Below, one piece after another: positions 1 through 9,019 of a stretch of DNA of 64,000 nt. The DNA comes from Prochlorococcus sp. AG-442-B03 (lineage in GTDB: Bacteria; Cyanobacteriota; Cyanobacteriia; PCC-6307; Cyanobiaceae). The stretch spans positions 1 through 64,000 of the forward strand of contig QCPU01000004.1 in the NCBI GenBank assembly GCA_003212395.1, given 5' to 3'. Both the position numbers and the translations under genes were made by a program. Position 1 is the first letter of the stretch; each line of letters begins with the position of its first letter. The notes under the pieces were generated by a model. The model worked only from the letters and a program-made list of their open reading frames with translations. It was not told the origin of the DNA and did no database searches.

Positions 1-128
1 GGCCAAGTGACGTTTCACAAATACAAGAAAATAAAATATCTCTTACACCCGTCGAACCAGATTTATTTTGGAGAGGTAATTTAGAGAAATTACCAAAAAT
101 TGATAATTCATCTATAAATCCTTCTTAA
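1..128 (+). CDS. surE: C-terminal end of a SurE-like 5'-nucleotidase (partial)
   Basis: Only the last 41 codons lie in the window (frame starting at base 3, stop TAA at 126-128). The peptide reads ...[21 protein letters not shown]..., which resembles the closing segment of SurE, where a final strand of the type 'ISLTPL' follows a Thr/Ser-Asp element. SurE is a metal-dependent survival protein that removes phosphate from nucleoside monophosphates. The catalytic half is outside the window, so the identity rests on a short tail only. Its 3' end overlaps the convergent DUF3611 gene by 21 bases. Confidence 0.5.
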   Translation, partial: PSDVSQIQENKISLTPVEPDLFWRGNLEKLPKIDNSSINPS

Positions 129-641
129 AAGCCATAAAGAAAAGCAAAGTCCAAAAAAATGAGCAGCAATGACTTGTGTGTTACTGAGAACTGATAATAT
201 TTCAAGTCCAGTAATTGGGATATCAGATGTCGCTGTTATCAATTGTCCAGTTGTTTGAGAGGATGCTTGTATAAATAAGGCTCCCATAAGAGCTTGATAT
301 CCAATTAATCCAAACAAAATTCCAAATAAATCAACTATTAGACCTCGTTTTATCAATTTACCGGTTTGTCCTCTTGATGGTCTTGCGTTGCTTGCGATTG
401 CTCTTCCTGTTCTAACTATTAACCAACCTTGCCAAAGACTAAAAAGTAGTAAGATCAGAGATATGGTTGTAAGTGATAGACCTGGTGCTAAACCAAGCTG
501 TCCTTCGCTATTATTTACAACATTTGAAAAAAGCAAAACAGCTGCAACAACAACACCTAAAATGGACTGAACCCAAAAGCGTATCCATCCAATGCGCCGC
601 ATTCCAAATGAAAGGGACTGAAAATCAATTTTGTCAGACAT
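108..641 (-). CDS. DUF3611 family membrane protein
   Basis: This encodes 177 residues. Hydrophobic segments are visible at about 20-43, 53-75, 100-125 and 155-172, so it is a polytopic membrane protein. The N-terminal motif [11 protein letters not shown], followed by a long hydrophobic stretch, fits DUF3611, a family shared by cyanobacteria and chloroplasts. No catalytic residues are recognisable and the function is unknown. The gene converges with the surE-like gene, with overlapping 3' ends. It is divergent from ribF, leaving about 70 bases for two opposing promoters. Confidence 0.75.
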   Translation of the reverse strand: MSDKIDFQSLSFGMRRIGWIRFWVQSILGVVVAAVLLFSNVVNNSEGQLGLAPGLSLTTISLILLLFSLWQGWLIVRTGRAIASNARPSRGQTGKLIKRGLIVDLFGILFGLIGYQALMGALFIQASSQTTGQLITATSDIPITGLEILSVLSNTQVIAAHFFGLCFSLWLLRRIYR

Positions 642-709
642 TCATTTGATTGAATAAACTGTAATCAATCCAAATTTGCCACTAAAATCATAAAATTGCA
701 CGTAATCTT

Positions 710-1633
710 TTGATCTCTTTAATATCGCCATCTGAAGTTAGGAATCCTACCTCAATAGCTATTGGAAGTTTTGATGGCCTTCATGCTGGCCACAGACAAT
801 TAATAAAAAGTGTAGTTGAAGAAAATCAATATACCCCAACAATTGCAAGCTTCTGGCCTCATCCCAGAGAAGTGCTTTACAAAGAGACGCGTCTTAGACT
901 TGATCTCCCTTATGAAAAACTATCTATTCTTGAAGATCTAGGGATTGAACAATTAGTTCTTATTCCTTTTGATATAGAACTATCCAAATTAAGTGCAGAA
1001 AGATTCGTAAGAGATATTTTGATAAATCAATTACAAGCAAAAAACATTTCTGTAGGTGCTAATTTTAAATTTGGTTTCAAAAGAACTGGAGATATAAATA
1101 CAATTAAAAATTTGATTAAGGATAAGGATATTAAACTAAAAATTACTCCAATTTTAGAAGACAAGGAAGGTCGAATCAGCAGCAGCAGAATAAGAGATCT
1201 ATTAGAGAAAAGTGATCTGAAAAATGCTTTCAAAATTCTTAATAGGCCTTATAGTTTTAATGGGAAGGTTGTTAAAGGTAAAGGAATTGGAAAAAGTATA
1301 GGATGGCCTACCGCAAATCTTGAAATAGATGGCAGAAAATTTTTACCTGGAGAGGGAGTTTACGCATCTTGGACAACCATAGAAAATTCCCACCAAAAAA
1401 TTGAATCTGTTATGAATCTTGGCTCTCAACCAACAATAAATCCTTTATCGCCATCTGCAGTTGAAGTTCATTTAATCAATAAAGATATAAATCTATATGG
1501 TTTCAATCTATCTGTAGAACCAGTTGAAAAACTTAGATCTCAAATCAAGTTCAAAAATATAGATCAACTTTCTAATCAAATTAAAAAAGATAGAGATAAT
1601 GCTTTAAAAATTTTTAAAAAATACAAAAAATAA
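710..1633 (+). CDS. ribF: bifunctional riboflavin kinase / FAD synthetase
   Basis: RibF phosphorylates riboflavin to FMN and then adenylylates FMN to FAD. The 307 residues match the usual length. The N-terminal nucleotidyltransferase domain (about 14-165) carries GSFDGLHAGHR at 19-29, including the HxGH motif, and ends with the SSSRIRDLL signature. The C-terminal riboflavin kinase domain (about 180-305) carries GWPTAN. The start is TTG at 710; it places the first strand and the GSFDG loop at the usual distance from the N terminus, and no in-frame ATG lies nearby. thiE follows after 7 bases, so the two are probably co-transcribed. Confidence 0.95.
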   Translation: MISLISPSEVRNPTSIAIGSFDGLHAGHRQLIKSVVEENQYTPTIASFWPHPREVLYKETRLRLDLPYEKLSILEDLGIEQLVLIPFDIELSKLSAERFVRDILINQLQAKNISVGANFKFGFKRTGDINTIKNLIKDKDIKLKITPILEDKEGRISSSRIRDLLEKSDLKNAFKILNRPYSFNGKVVKGKGIGKSIGWPTANLEIDGRKFLPGEGVYASWTTIENSHQKIESVMNLGSQPTINPLSPSAVEVHLINKDINLYGFNLSVEPVEKLRSQIKFKNIDQLSNQIKKDRDNALKIFKKYKK

Positions 1634-1640
1634 ATTTCAA

Positions 1641-2696
1641 ATGCTGAATTCCAATAGTAAAGACGCTGAAGATTTAAGAATTTATCAAATTATTGACGCT
1701 AATTTAGATCGAGCTAGAGAAGGGCTAAGAGTATTAGAGGATTGGGCTAGATTTGGTCTAGGTAAAGAAAAATATGTTGAAAAGATTAAAAATTTTAGAC
1801 AAATATTAGGAATAAATCATTTAGAGGTTTATAAACAGTCTAGAAATCATATTGAGGACAAATGTAAAGGATTGACTCATCAAGAGCAACTCAACAGAAA
1901 AACTTATGAGCAAATTATAAGTTCTAATTCAGCCCGAGTTCAAGAAGCATTACGAGTCATAGAGGAATTTTCCAGGCTACAGAATCATGAGCTTTCAAAA
2001 ATCGCTTCGGAAATTAGATATGAAATTTATACTATTGAAATTGACTTATTGAGTTATAGCAAGTGTAAGAAGTCGGAGGAAATATTAAAAGAAAATGACT
2101 TATATGTAATCACAGATCAAAAAGACAATTTATTAGAAATAATAGAAGAGATTTTAATTGCGGGAGTAAAAATTATTCAACATAGATTTAAAAAGGGAAC
2201 TGATAAAGATCATCTTCAAGAAGCAATTCAGATTAGAAATCTATGTAAAAGATATAATTCTTTATTTATCGTTAACGATAGAATTGATATAGCTCTAGCA
2301 TCTAACGCAGATGGAATTCATCTTGGACAAGACGATTTAGACTTAAAAACGGCAAGAAAACTATTAGGATATTCAAAAATTGTCGGTGTAAGTGCAAATA
2401 ATGCAATTGATATTTCAAATGCTCTTAAGGAGGGTTGTGATTACATAGGAATAGGACCAGTATTTGAAACTTCAACAAAAAAGAATAAAAAGCCTTTAGG
2501 TATTGAAAATATCAAAAAGTTAACAAAGGATTTAAATATTCCTTGGTTTGCTATTGGAGGAGTCAAGTCAAATAATATTTCATATTTGAAAAGAAATGGG
2601 TTTAAAAAAGTTGCCCTAGTTTCGCAATTAATGAATTCTGAAGATCCTAAAGAAGACGCTATCATAATTCTAAAAGAGTTGTCTCATGAAAATTAA
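1641..2696 (+). CDS. thiE: thiamine-phosphate synthase with cyanobacterial N-terminal extension
   Basis: ThiE joins the thiazole phosphate and hydroxymethylpyrimidine diphosphate to make thiamine phosphate. At 351 residues it is about 140 longer than the enterobacterial enzyme. The extra N-terminal part (about 10-130, rich in Arg and Glu, with RAREGLRVLEDWARFGLG) corresponds to the ThiD2-type domain seen in cyanobacterial ThiE. The C-terminal TIM barrel (about 145-345) keeps HLGQDDLDL and the diphosphate-binding DYIGIGPVF. The last 11 bases overlap thiS, indicating translational coupling. Confidence 0.94.
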   Translation: MLNSNSKDAEDLRIYQIIDANLDRAREGLRVLEDWARFGLGKEKYVEKIKNFRQILGINHLEVYKQSRNHIEDKCKGLTHQEQLNRKTYEQIISSNSARVQEALRVIEEFSRLQNHELSKIASEIRYEIYTIEIDLLSYSKCKKSEEILKENDLYVITDQKDNLLEIIEEILIAGVKIIQHRFKKGTDKDHLQEAIQIRNLCKRYNSLFIVNDRIDIALASNADGIHLGQDDLDLKTARKLLGYSKIVGVSANNAIDISNALKEGCDYIGIGPVFETSTKKNKKPLGIENIKKLTKDLNIPWFAIGGVKSNNISYLKRNGFKKVALVSQLMNSEDPKEDAIIILKELSHEN

Positions 2697-2895
2697 GGTA
2701 AATGGAGAAGAAAAAAAAATAGAACTTGATCAAGAAAATGCTCTACTATCTATAGCTCTTAACCATATGGGATATAAACCAAACACAATTGTAGTGGAGT
2801 TAAATAATTTAATTATAAATTCAATGACATGGGAAAAAGTGAAGCTTAAAGATGGTGATAATTTAGAAATCGTTTCAATAGTTGGTGGTGGTTAA
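2686..2895 (+). CDS. thiS: thiamine biosynthesis sulfur carrier protein
   Basis: This is a ubiquitin-like sulfur carrier of 69 residues; its C-terminal thiocarboxylate donates sulfur for the thiazole ring, normally to ThiG. It begins MKIKVNGEEKKIEL and ends in a Gly run (VSIVGGG), so the essential terminal GlyGly is present. The start ATG lies inside the end of thiE (11-base overlap). No thiG or thiF is in the window. After the stop there are about 110 AT-rich bases with no clear terminator. Confidence 0.92.
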   Translation: MKIKVNGEEKKIELDQENALLSIALNHMGYKPNTIVVELNNLIINSMTWEKVKLKDGDNLEIVSIVGGG

Positions 2896-3008
2896 AAGAT
2901 GTATTCTTTAATATATTAAAAATCTTCATAATTTTTTAAGTTTAGGCTTGAAACATTAACCAAAATTTTCCTTTTTTCGTTTTATATTTTTAATACCTAA
3001 ATATAACA

Positions 3009-3176
3009 ATGAAAGAAAAAATTGATAGCAACTCAAGGTCTCTTAAATGGGAGCAAAATGGTGAGTTAGCACATAAAGATCTTTCTGAGCTAATTGAAAG
3101 ATTAAAAAATGTAGAAAGTGAACATACCTCATCTGAGCTGTCTAGATTAGGTACAAAATCAAACATAAAAGATTAA
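3009..3176 (+). CDS. small hypothetical protein (55 aa)
   Basis: ATG at 3009 opens a 55-codon frame rich in Glu, Lys and Ser (SLKWEQNGELAHKDL, then LSELIERLKNVE), consistent with a short amphipathic helix. There is no membrane segment and no recognised domain. It sits alone in the gap between thiS and the larB-like gene. Support is the open frame, its sensible composition and the absence of any competing gene; it is not recognised as a named family. Confidence 0.5.
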   Translation: MKEKIDSNSRSLKWEQNGELAHKDLSELIERLKNVESEHTSSELSRLGTKSNIKD

Positions 3177-3243
3177 ATTTGTTACTTAGATCTTGTTTTT
3201 ATAAAAATTTGTACCAAATTAAAATTACTGAATATAAAAATAA

Positions 3244-3375
3244 ATGCCAAAAAGATTTCCGGAGTGGGTAAATACAGAAGTCGTAATAAAAGCAATCAAA
3301 ATGAGAGAAGAAGGAATGCTATCAAAACAACTTAATTTGTGGATAGAAAACCTATTAGAATTAGAAAAAAAGTAA
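3244..3375 (+). CDS. small hypothetical protein (43 aa)
   Basis: This 43-codon ATG frame reads MPKRFPEWVNTEVVIKAIKM and continues with a charged helical segment ending ELEKK. It has no membrane segment or known motif. Its stop codon directly abuts the stop of the convergent larB-like gene, a tight fit typical of real genes in this compact genome. The function is unknown. Confidence 0.5.
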   Translation: MPKRFPEWVNTEVVIKAIKMREEGMLSKQLNLWIENLLELEKK

Positions 3376-4035
3376 TTATTTAGGAATACTTTTAATAATT
3401 CTTAGAGCCGCCATTGCTGCTCCATAACCATTATCTATATTCATAACTGCAATACCTGGAGAACAACTTGACAACATACTATTTAAAGCAGTTTCTCCAT
3501 CCTTGCTAACGCCATATCCGACTGAGACAGGTACTGCAATTATTGGTTGAGCCAACAATCCACCCACAACTGTTGCCAAAGCTCCCTCCATTCCTGCACA
3601 AACTATTAATACATCATATTTATTAATTTCTTCTAACTGACTCATCAATCGATGAAGTCCAGCTACTCCAACATCTATAAAAGATTGACAATTCACTCCA
3701 TAAATTTCAAGCGCTAATTGTGCTTCAAGTGTTACAGCTAAATCGCTTGAGCCCCCTGAAATTATGGCAACTTTTTTATTCGTATCTATTTTATTCAAAT
3801 TTTTACCAATTATTAGACAATTTGCTTCTTTATAGAATCGTGCATCATCATACAAACCTAAAAGATAATTAGCCTTTTCACTATTAATCCTAGTAATGAA
3901 AACAACCTCATTTTTACTTAATACATTTTCAGATAATCTCTCTAATTGGTCGATACTTTTATCTTGACCCCAAATAGCCTCAATAAGTCCAAGCCTATCT
4001 CTTCTTTGAAAATCAAACTTGATATCAAAATTCAT
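3376..4035 (-). CDS. larB: LarB / CpmA family AIR-carboxylase-like protein
   Basis: The 219 residues have a C-terminal half homologous to PurE-type AIR carboxylases (IISGGSSDLAV, CAGMEGALATVVGG, VSVGYG). LarB carboxylates and hydrolyses nicotinate adenine dinucleotide in the first step of the nickel-pincer cofactor pathway. The cyanobacterial member was originally described as a circadian phase modifier, CpmA. Neither larC nor larE is in the window, so the pathway role here is inferred from family only. The start ATG overlaps the stop of the upstream TIGR03792-like gene by 4 bases (ATGA), so they share a transcript. Confidence 0.8.
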   Translation of the reverse strand: MNFDIKFDFQRRDRLGLIEAIWGQDKSIDQLERLSENVLSKNEVVFITRINSEKANYLLGLYDDARFYKEANCLIIGKNLNKIDTNKKVAIISGGSSDLAVTLEAQLALEIYGVNCQSFIDVGVAGLHRLMSQLEEINKYDVLIVCAGMEGALATVVGGLLAQPIIAVPVSVGYGVSKDGETALNSMLSSCSPGIAVMNIDNGYGAAMAALRIIKSIPK

Positions 4036-4478
4036 CTTTGCTTATCTAATTCTCCCTCATAAATTAATTCAAAAGGATTTTCGCCTACATTTAGAGCAGC
4101 TTTAACATTATCTTCAAATTTTTGTTGAACTACATTTACTTCTGAAATTGGTATGCTTTTCCATAATTTCTTACTTTTCCAATTTACTAATATTAAAGCT
4201 TCTTCTTTTTCTTTATCCCAAAATAATTGTCTTCCCAAAAAACCATCTTGAGAAGATAACCATGGTTCCCATATTTCTTTTTCAGCATTTAACCAAGCTG
4301 CTTTTACATCGGCAGGTACTTTAAGTCTTAATTCCTCTATGACCATTTCACTTTGATAATTATCCATTGTAAGAGCTTTTAAATTGGGAATATCAGATTG
4401 AAAAAATAAAATTACTAAGCAAATAAAAAACAAACAAAATCTTTGGAATTTTTTTTTCAAATTTAAATTAAATCTCAT
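4032..4478 (-). CDS. exported TIGR03792-like cyanobacterial protein
   Basis: This protein has 148 residues. Basic residues at 1-12 and a hydrophobic core at about 13-29 form a signal peptide, with a possible cleavage near LKA-LT around residue 36. The mature part ([35 protein letters not shown]) resembles the cyanobacterial family TIGR03792, which has a dimeric alpha/beta-barrel look like antibiotic-biosynthesis monooxygenases. No cofactor motif is apparent and the function is unknown. It overlaps both neighbours by 4 bases, placing it in one operon with trmD-ispF and larB. Confidence 0.65.
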   Translation of the reverse strand: MRFNLNLKKKFQRFCLFFICLVILFFQSDIPNLKALTMDNYQSEMVIEELRLKVPADVKAAWLNAEKEIWEPWLSSQDGFLGRQLFWDKEKEEALILVNWKSKKLWKSIPISEVNVVQQKFEDNVKAALNVGENPFELIYEGELDKQR

Positions 4479-5695
4479 TTTTTCTCAAGTAGAACTACTG
4501 AATGGCAACTTATACCCTCTTCTCTCCCTTCTGGACCCAATTTTTCATTCGTGGTTGCTTTAATCCCAATTAAATTTTCATCGATATTTAAGATCTCAGA
4601 AATGTTTTTTTTCATTAGTTTGATATGTGGCATGATTTTTGGCCTTTCAGCAATAAGAACACTATCAATATTATTTATTTCCCAACCATCTTTTCTTATC
4701 AAGTCAATTACTTTTGATAACAAAAACAAGCTATCAGCATTTTTCCATTTTTCATCAGATGGGGGGAAATACTTTCCTATATCGCCCAACGAAAGTGCTC
4801 CCAATAATGCATCCATTATTGAGTGACTTAAAACATCAGCATCACTATGACCATCCAATCCTAATTTTTCAGGATGATGCAATTTTACACCTCCAATAAT
4901 TAAATCTCTATCCTCTACTAGTCTGTGAATATCGTATCCATTACCTATTCTAAATTTCATGAATTGGTTATATTCTTTTATTATTCTCTTACTTTGTGGG
5001 GATTTTTTGTAGTTTTCATTTGAAATCAAGTCACTTCTTCTCTCCAATGTTCTTTCAAAACTTTTTCTTCTTCTCCACGATTTAATCTCTTCATGATTAC
5101 CGCTCACTAGAATATCTGGTACTTTCATATCTTTAAAAGTTAACGGCCTCGTGTATTGAGGATATTCTAATAAAGAAGAATTATGACTCTCATCGACTAA
5201 GGATTCTGGATCACCAAGAGTTCCTGGTAATAATCTAGTCAAACCGTTAATTATTGATATAGCGGGTATTTCACCTCCAGAAAGTACATAATCGCCTATC
5301 GATATCTCTTCATCAGCTAAACATCTAATCCTTTCATCAAAACCTTCATATTGACCACAAATAATTATTATTTGATCCAAAGTGGACCATCTCGCAAGAT
5401 CATTTTGCTTTAAGACTTTACCCTGTGGGGTCATCAGCAAAGTTTTACTTTTAGGTAATTTTCTAATTGATCCATATGCCTTATAAATAGGTTCAGGTTT
5501 TAATACCATACCTGCTCCTCCTCCATAAGGCTTATCGTCTACTTGTCTGTAGGAACCTTCTCCATATTCTCTTAAATCATGTAAATTCACATCGATCAAA
5601 TTCTTATCTAAAGCTCTTGTTATGACCCCTAAATTATTTATTAATTCAAACGCTTTAGGAAACAATGTAATTACATCAAAATTAAACCCACTCAT
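4475..5695 (-). CDS. trmD: TrmD-IspF fusion: tRNA (guanine-N1)-methyltransferase and 2-C-methyl-D-erythritol 2,4-cyclodiphosphate synthase
   Basis: One uninterrupted frame of 406 codons contains two complete enzymes. Residues 1-245 are TrmD, which methylates G37 of tRNAs ([11 protein letters not shown] and YVLSGGE of the trefoil knot; the tail [15 protein letters not shown] matches the family). Residues 246-406 are IspF of the MEP isoprenoid pathway (NGYDIHRL zinc site, [20 protein letters not shown]-terminal [15 protein letters not shown]). The junction has no linker beyond KEYNQF. An internal ATG at 4958-4960 begins exactly where IspF should start, but no Shine-Dalgarno-like sequence precedes it. 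Either a true fusion or internal initiation is possible. era follows directly upstream. Confidence 0.88.
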   Translation of the reverse strand: MSGFNFDVITLFPKAFELINNLGVITRALDKNLIDVNLHDLREYGEGSYRQVDDKPYGGGAGMVLKPEPIYKAYGSIRKLPKSKTLLMTPQGKVLKQNDLARWSTLDQIIIICGQYEGFDERIRCLADEEISIGDYVLSGGEIPAISIINGLTRLLPGTLGDPESLVDESHNSSLLEYPQYTRPLTFKDMKVPDILVSGNHEEIKSWRRRKSFERTLERRSDLISNENYKKSPQSKRIIKEYNQFMKFRIGNGYDIHRLVEDRDLIIGGVKLHHPEKLGLDGHSDADVLSHSIMDALLGALSLGDIGKYFPPSDEKWKNADSLFLLSKVIDLIRKDGWEINNIDSVLIAERPKIMPHIKLMKKNISEILNIDENLIGIKATTNEKLGPEGREEGISCHSVVLLEKK

Positions 5696-6607
5696 CTAGA
5701 AATCTTCCTCATAACCAAACTCAATTAACCTTGATTCTTTTTTTCTCCAATTTGGAACAACTTTCACAAACAACTCTAGGTGAACTGGACCAGCAATTAA
5801 TTTTGACATATTTGATCTTGCTGACTGACCAATCATTTTTAACATTGAACCTTTCTTACCAATAAGAATGCCTTTTTGAGTTGATCTTTCAACAACAATA
5901 GTAGCCAAAATAGCTGTAAAAACTTTGCCATTTTTTCTTTTCATTTCCTCTCTCTTTTCTATCTTTACTGCGACACTATGAGGTACCTCTTCTCTTGTAT
6001 TTTTTAATACCTGTTCTCTTACTAAATCAGATAATAAATTATCTAATGGTTGGTCGCAAATTGTCTCTTCGCCATAAAGTTTTGGTCCCTCTGGAAGAAA
6101 ATTAAGTGCCATATCAACTAGTTCAGAACATCCTTCTCCCTGAGAAGCACTTACAATTTGAAAGTTTCTATTAATTCCAAAAAATCTTCTATATTGATCT
6201 AATCGTAAATTCCTAAATTCTTTATTAACCAAATCCCATTTATTTAATGCCACAATAAACTCAGTTTTATTTGCTATTAGAAAGTTCAAAATATATTCAT
6301 CACCTCTACCAGGTTCTTCACTTGAATCAATTACAAAAATTACCATATCAACTCCATTTATTGCAGATTTTGCATTTTTTACTAGTATCTCTCCAAGTCG
6401 ATGATGAGGTTTATGAACACCTGGCGTATCAACAAAAATTATTTGCCCATTGTCTTTAGTAAGTATTCCTTTTAATTTATTTCTAGTAGTTTGTGCTATT
6501 GGAGAAGTAATTGTTATTTTTTCTCCAATCAATTTATTTATTAAAGTAGATTTACCGACATTTGGCCTGCCTAGTAAAGTTACGAACCCAGATCTATAAT
6601 TGGCCAA
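5696..6607 (-). CDS. era: GTPase Era
   Basis: Era is an essential GTPase that binds 16S rRNA near its 3' end during small-subunit maturation. The 303 residues carry the P-loop GRPNVGKST at 13-21, DTPG in switch II, NKWD as the base-specificity motif, and a C-terminal KH domain (about 200-290) containing GKKGSMLKMIG. It is complete. Its stop codon is immediately followed by the trmD ATG, indicating an era - trmD/ispF operon reading leftwards. Confidence 0.96.
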   Translation of the reverse strand: MANYRSGFVTLLGRPNVGKSTLINKLIGEKITITSPIAQTTRNKLKGILTKDNGQIIFVDTPGVHKPHHRLGEILVKNAKSAINGVDMVIFVIDSSEEPGRGDEYILNFLIANKTEFIVALNKWDLVNKEFRNLRLDQYRRFFGINRNFQIVSASQGEGCSELVDMALNFLPEGPKLYGEETICDQPLDNLLSDLVREQVLKNTREEVPHSVAVKIEKREEMKRKNGKVFTAILATIVVERSTQKGILIGKKGSMLKMIGQSARSNMSKLIAGPVHLELFVKVVPNWRKKESRLIEFGYEEDF

Positions 6608-6645
6608 AGACTTTTAATGCATCAATAATAAAATTCTGATCAAAA

Positions 6646-7173
6646 ATGGAAAAAAAAACCATAAATTTAAAAGAAGCTTCGTTCACGCAAGCAATAAACA
6701 TATCAGCACAATGGTGCAAAGAGTGGCGTGAAGATTTACTCAGCGAGGAGGTTTTAGCAGATAGAATCGCAGAGCTAACTAAAACAAGAAATGGACTCAG
6801 AGGATTTTTTGCATACGCTTTATCAGATAAAGATTGTTTTTTGTTAGATAAACTTCCTTTTTCGCTAATTTACAAACTTAACGAAGGTGGTGATGCTGTA
6901 ACAGACATAGTAGTAAAAAATTTAATAATGAGTTCCGCTCAAATTATTATTCATCGAAGAGATAATAATCATGAATATGAGATAACATCGGAAAACATAT
7001 CAGATAGATGTAAGGCTATTTTAAAACTGCTAGAAACTAAGTCAGTTACAAAGTCTGTCAATAAAGTCCTTAGAGACTTAGATGATATGGGCAATAGTTT
7101 TGATAATTCAGTAAAATATGATTCAGAGCAAAAGGAATTTATAAAAAAACAAATTATTGATATCGCCCAATAA
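6646..7173 (+). CDS. conserved hypothetical protein
   Basis: The 175 residues have no signal peptide or membrane segment. The N-terminal half contains WCKEWREDLLSEEVLADRI and a RNGLRGFFAYALSD segment; the C-terminal part is helical and charged (RCKAILKLLETKSVTKSV). The overall look is that of a soluble cyanobacterial protein, but I do not recognise the family. It is divergent from era (38 bases) and ends at a strong hairpin shared with the convergent BI-1-like gene. Confidence 0.75.
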   Translation: MEKKTINLKEASFTQAINISAQWCKEWREDLLSEEVLADRIAELTKTRNGLRGFFAYALSDKDCFLLDKLPFSLIYKLNEGGDAVTDIVVKNLIMSSAQIIIHRRDNNHEYEITSENISDRCKAILKLLETKSVTKSVNKVLRDLDDMGNSFDNSVKYDSEQKEFIKKQIIDIAQ

Positions 7174-7174
7174 A

Positions 7175-7200
7175 AAAGCGTAGAAACAAATCTACGCTTT
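7175..7200 (-). terminator. intrinsic terminator hairpin for the BI-1-like gene
   Basis: A perfect 10-bp stem (7175-7184 with 7191-7200) encloses a 6-base loop. Read on the minus strand, the stem is followed by a run of T residues (7177-7172). It lies 25 bases past the stop of the minus-strand BI-1-like gene and right at the stop of the convergent plus-strand gene. On the plus strand the bases after the stem are GGGTTAG, so termination should be stronger in the minus direction. Confidence 0.8.
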
Positions 7201-7224
7201 GGGTTAGTTATTTACGTAATGTGT

Positions 7225-7953
7225 TTAGTCTCTTCTTCCACCACCATTAAGTGCAATCATTAACCTAAGAATGAATACAAATAAATTTATGTAAGTTAAG
7301 TACATCCCAAGAGCTCCTGCCAAATATTGATCGTCGCTATATCTTCTTGGCATGGTGTAGAAATCAACAAAAGACATAGCTACAAATAAAACAGTTCCAA
7401 ATCCTGCTATTAACAATTCAAAACCACCTGTTCCAAATGCTGGAGAGAAAATACTTCCAATTAACTGGATTACCATAGCAATGACAAGTCCAATTAACCC
7501 TAGACCTACTACTCCGCTTAATGCCTGACCAACATTATCACTCATCCTTTGGCCAGTGTAAGAAGCGATAATAAATGTGATACCTGTAGCTAATGCTGCA
7601 GTAGCAATAGATCCAACACCAATAGTTAATGCTGCATAAGCGATGATTCCACTTAAAGTAAATCCAGTAAGCAAACTATATGTTGCTAACAAAGGTAAAG
7701 CTTTAGAGTTATTTGCATTATTAGCAGCGCTAGAAGCTACAAAAAACAAAACTAATTGCGCAATGATTGCTACTAAAAATAAAGGTCCGTATATGGGGCT
7801 TTGAGAAAGAGTCAATCCTCCAAGAGCGCCAAAGGATGTTAAAGCCATTCCCCCACCAACGTAAGGTAGAGCTTTTTGAATAACATTAGGTCCAACAATT
7901 GAACTTGTTTGTGCTTCACGAATAGCTTGATTGAAATTACTACTTGCTGGCAT
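7225..7953 (-). CDS. Bax inhibitor-1 / YccA family membrane protein
   Basis: The 242 residues contain about seven hydrophobic segments (near 33-55, 57-75, 86-107, 112-130, 142-165, 175-195 and 212-235). The small-residue-rich helices and the late MSFVDFYTMPRRYSDDQYLAGALGMY stretch, shown here only as a region near 195-220, fit the BI-1/YccA family; some members act as pH-sensitive calcium leak channels or FtsH modulators. The substrate here is unknown. It has its own terminator and a 73-base gap to phoH. Confidence 0.8.
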   Translation of the reverse strand: MPASSNFNQAIREAQTSSIVGPNVIQKALPYVGGGMALTSFGALGGLTLSQSPIYGPLFLVAIIAQLVLFFVASSAANNANNSKALPLLATYSLLTGFTLSGIIAYAALTIGVGSIATAALATGITFIIASYTGQRMSDNVGQALSGVVGLGLIGLVIAMVIQLIGSIFSPAFGTGGFELLIAGFGTVLFVAMSFVDFYTMPRRYSDDQYLAGALGMYLTYINLFVFILRLMIALNGGGRRD

Positions 7954-8026
7954 TTTTTTTCATAAATATTGTCCTATTCTACTTGATTTTTAAAATTTCA
8001 GTGTACGGATCTCCAGAGTTATAAAG

Positions 8027-8983
8027 TTATTGATAAGCCTCAATAATTTTCTGAACTAAAGGATGGCGAACTACATCTGCGACAGTTAAATAACAAAATT
8101 TTATACCTTCAGTTTCAGAGAAGATTCTTGATGCTTCGACGAGGCCGCTTTCCTGATCTTTTTCTAAATCAATTTGTGTAATATCGCCGTTTACAACCAT
8201 TTTTGATCTATCACCTAATCTGGTTAAAAACATTCTCATTTGAGAGCAAGTTGTATTTTGTGCTTCATCCAAGATAATCAAAGAATTATCTAAGGTTCTT
8301 CCTCTCATAAATGCTAAGGGAGCAACTTCAATAATTCCCTTATCGATTAACGAATTTGTCCTATCAAAACCGAAAATACTATGTAAAGAGTCAAATAGGG
8401 GTCTTAAATATGGATCTACTTTTTGTTGCAAATCACCAGGTAGAAATCCCAAACTTTCACCAGCTTCTACAGCAGGTCTGGTTAGAATAATTTTTTCAAT
8501 TTTTTTTTCGTTCAATAGTCTTGCCGCACAAACAGTTGCTAAAAACGTCTTACCAGTTCCAGCTGGACCAATTGCGAAAGTAAGATCAAAATTCTCAATT
8601 GATTCAACATATTCTTTTTGCCTTATAGTTCTTGGTCTTAAATATCTTCCTTCTTTGGAACGGGCAAGAACTTTTTTCCCAAGTTCAGCATGTGAAGACG
8701 ACTCTCCCATATTTAAAGAACTTAAAGCCGCTTTAAGATCTACCTCTGGGACTTCTAAACCTTGTTCCCAAATTGGTCTTGTCAGCTCTACTAATGCTGA
8801 CGCTCTCTCAATCTTAGATATAACACCGTTCATCTCCAGCTGTAAGCCTCTTATAGTTAAAGAAACTCCTGTAAGAGACTCAAACTTTTTTAAGAAAGAA
8901 TTACCAGGTCCAGATAATGCTGTAGCAGCATCAGAGCTTGGCAAATCTATTGTGAAGTGACCAGTTTTGGAAACTTCCTTCAT
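8027..8983 (-). CDS. phoH: PhoH family ATPase
   Basis: The 318 residues match the length of bacterial PhoH-like proteins. Walker A is GPAGTGKT at 139-146, Walker B is LIILDEAQN near 235, and TRLGDRSKMVVNGD is the sensor-like region. PhoH proteins are ATPases with a superfamily I helicase-like core, often linked to RNA or phosphate metabolism; the exact role is unsettled. An N-terminal region of about 110 residues resembles the small domain preceding the ATPase. It lies upstream of the BI-1-like gene on the same strand, 73 bases away. Confidence 0.92.
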   Translation of the reverse strand: MKEVSKTGHFTIDLPSSDAATALSGPGNSFLKKFESLTGVSLTIRGLQLEMNGVISKIERASALVELTRPIWEQGLEVPEVDLKAALSSLNMGESSSHAELGKKVLARSKEGRYLRPRTIRQKEYVESIENFDLTFAIGPAGTGKTFLATVCAARLLNEKKIEKIILTRPAVEAGESLGFLPGDLQQKVDPYLRPLFDSLHSIFGFDRTNSLIDKGIIEVAPLAFMRGRTLDNSLIILDEAQNTTCSQMRMFLTRLGDRSKMVVNGDITQIDLEKDQESGLVEASRIFSETEGIKFCYLTVADVVRHPLVQKIIEAYQ

Positions 8984-9019
8984 CTAGTTATTGTATAAGA
9001 ATAGAAATTGATCAAATCA

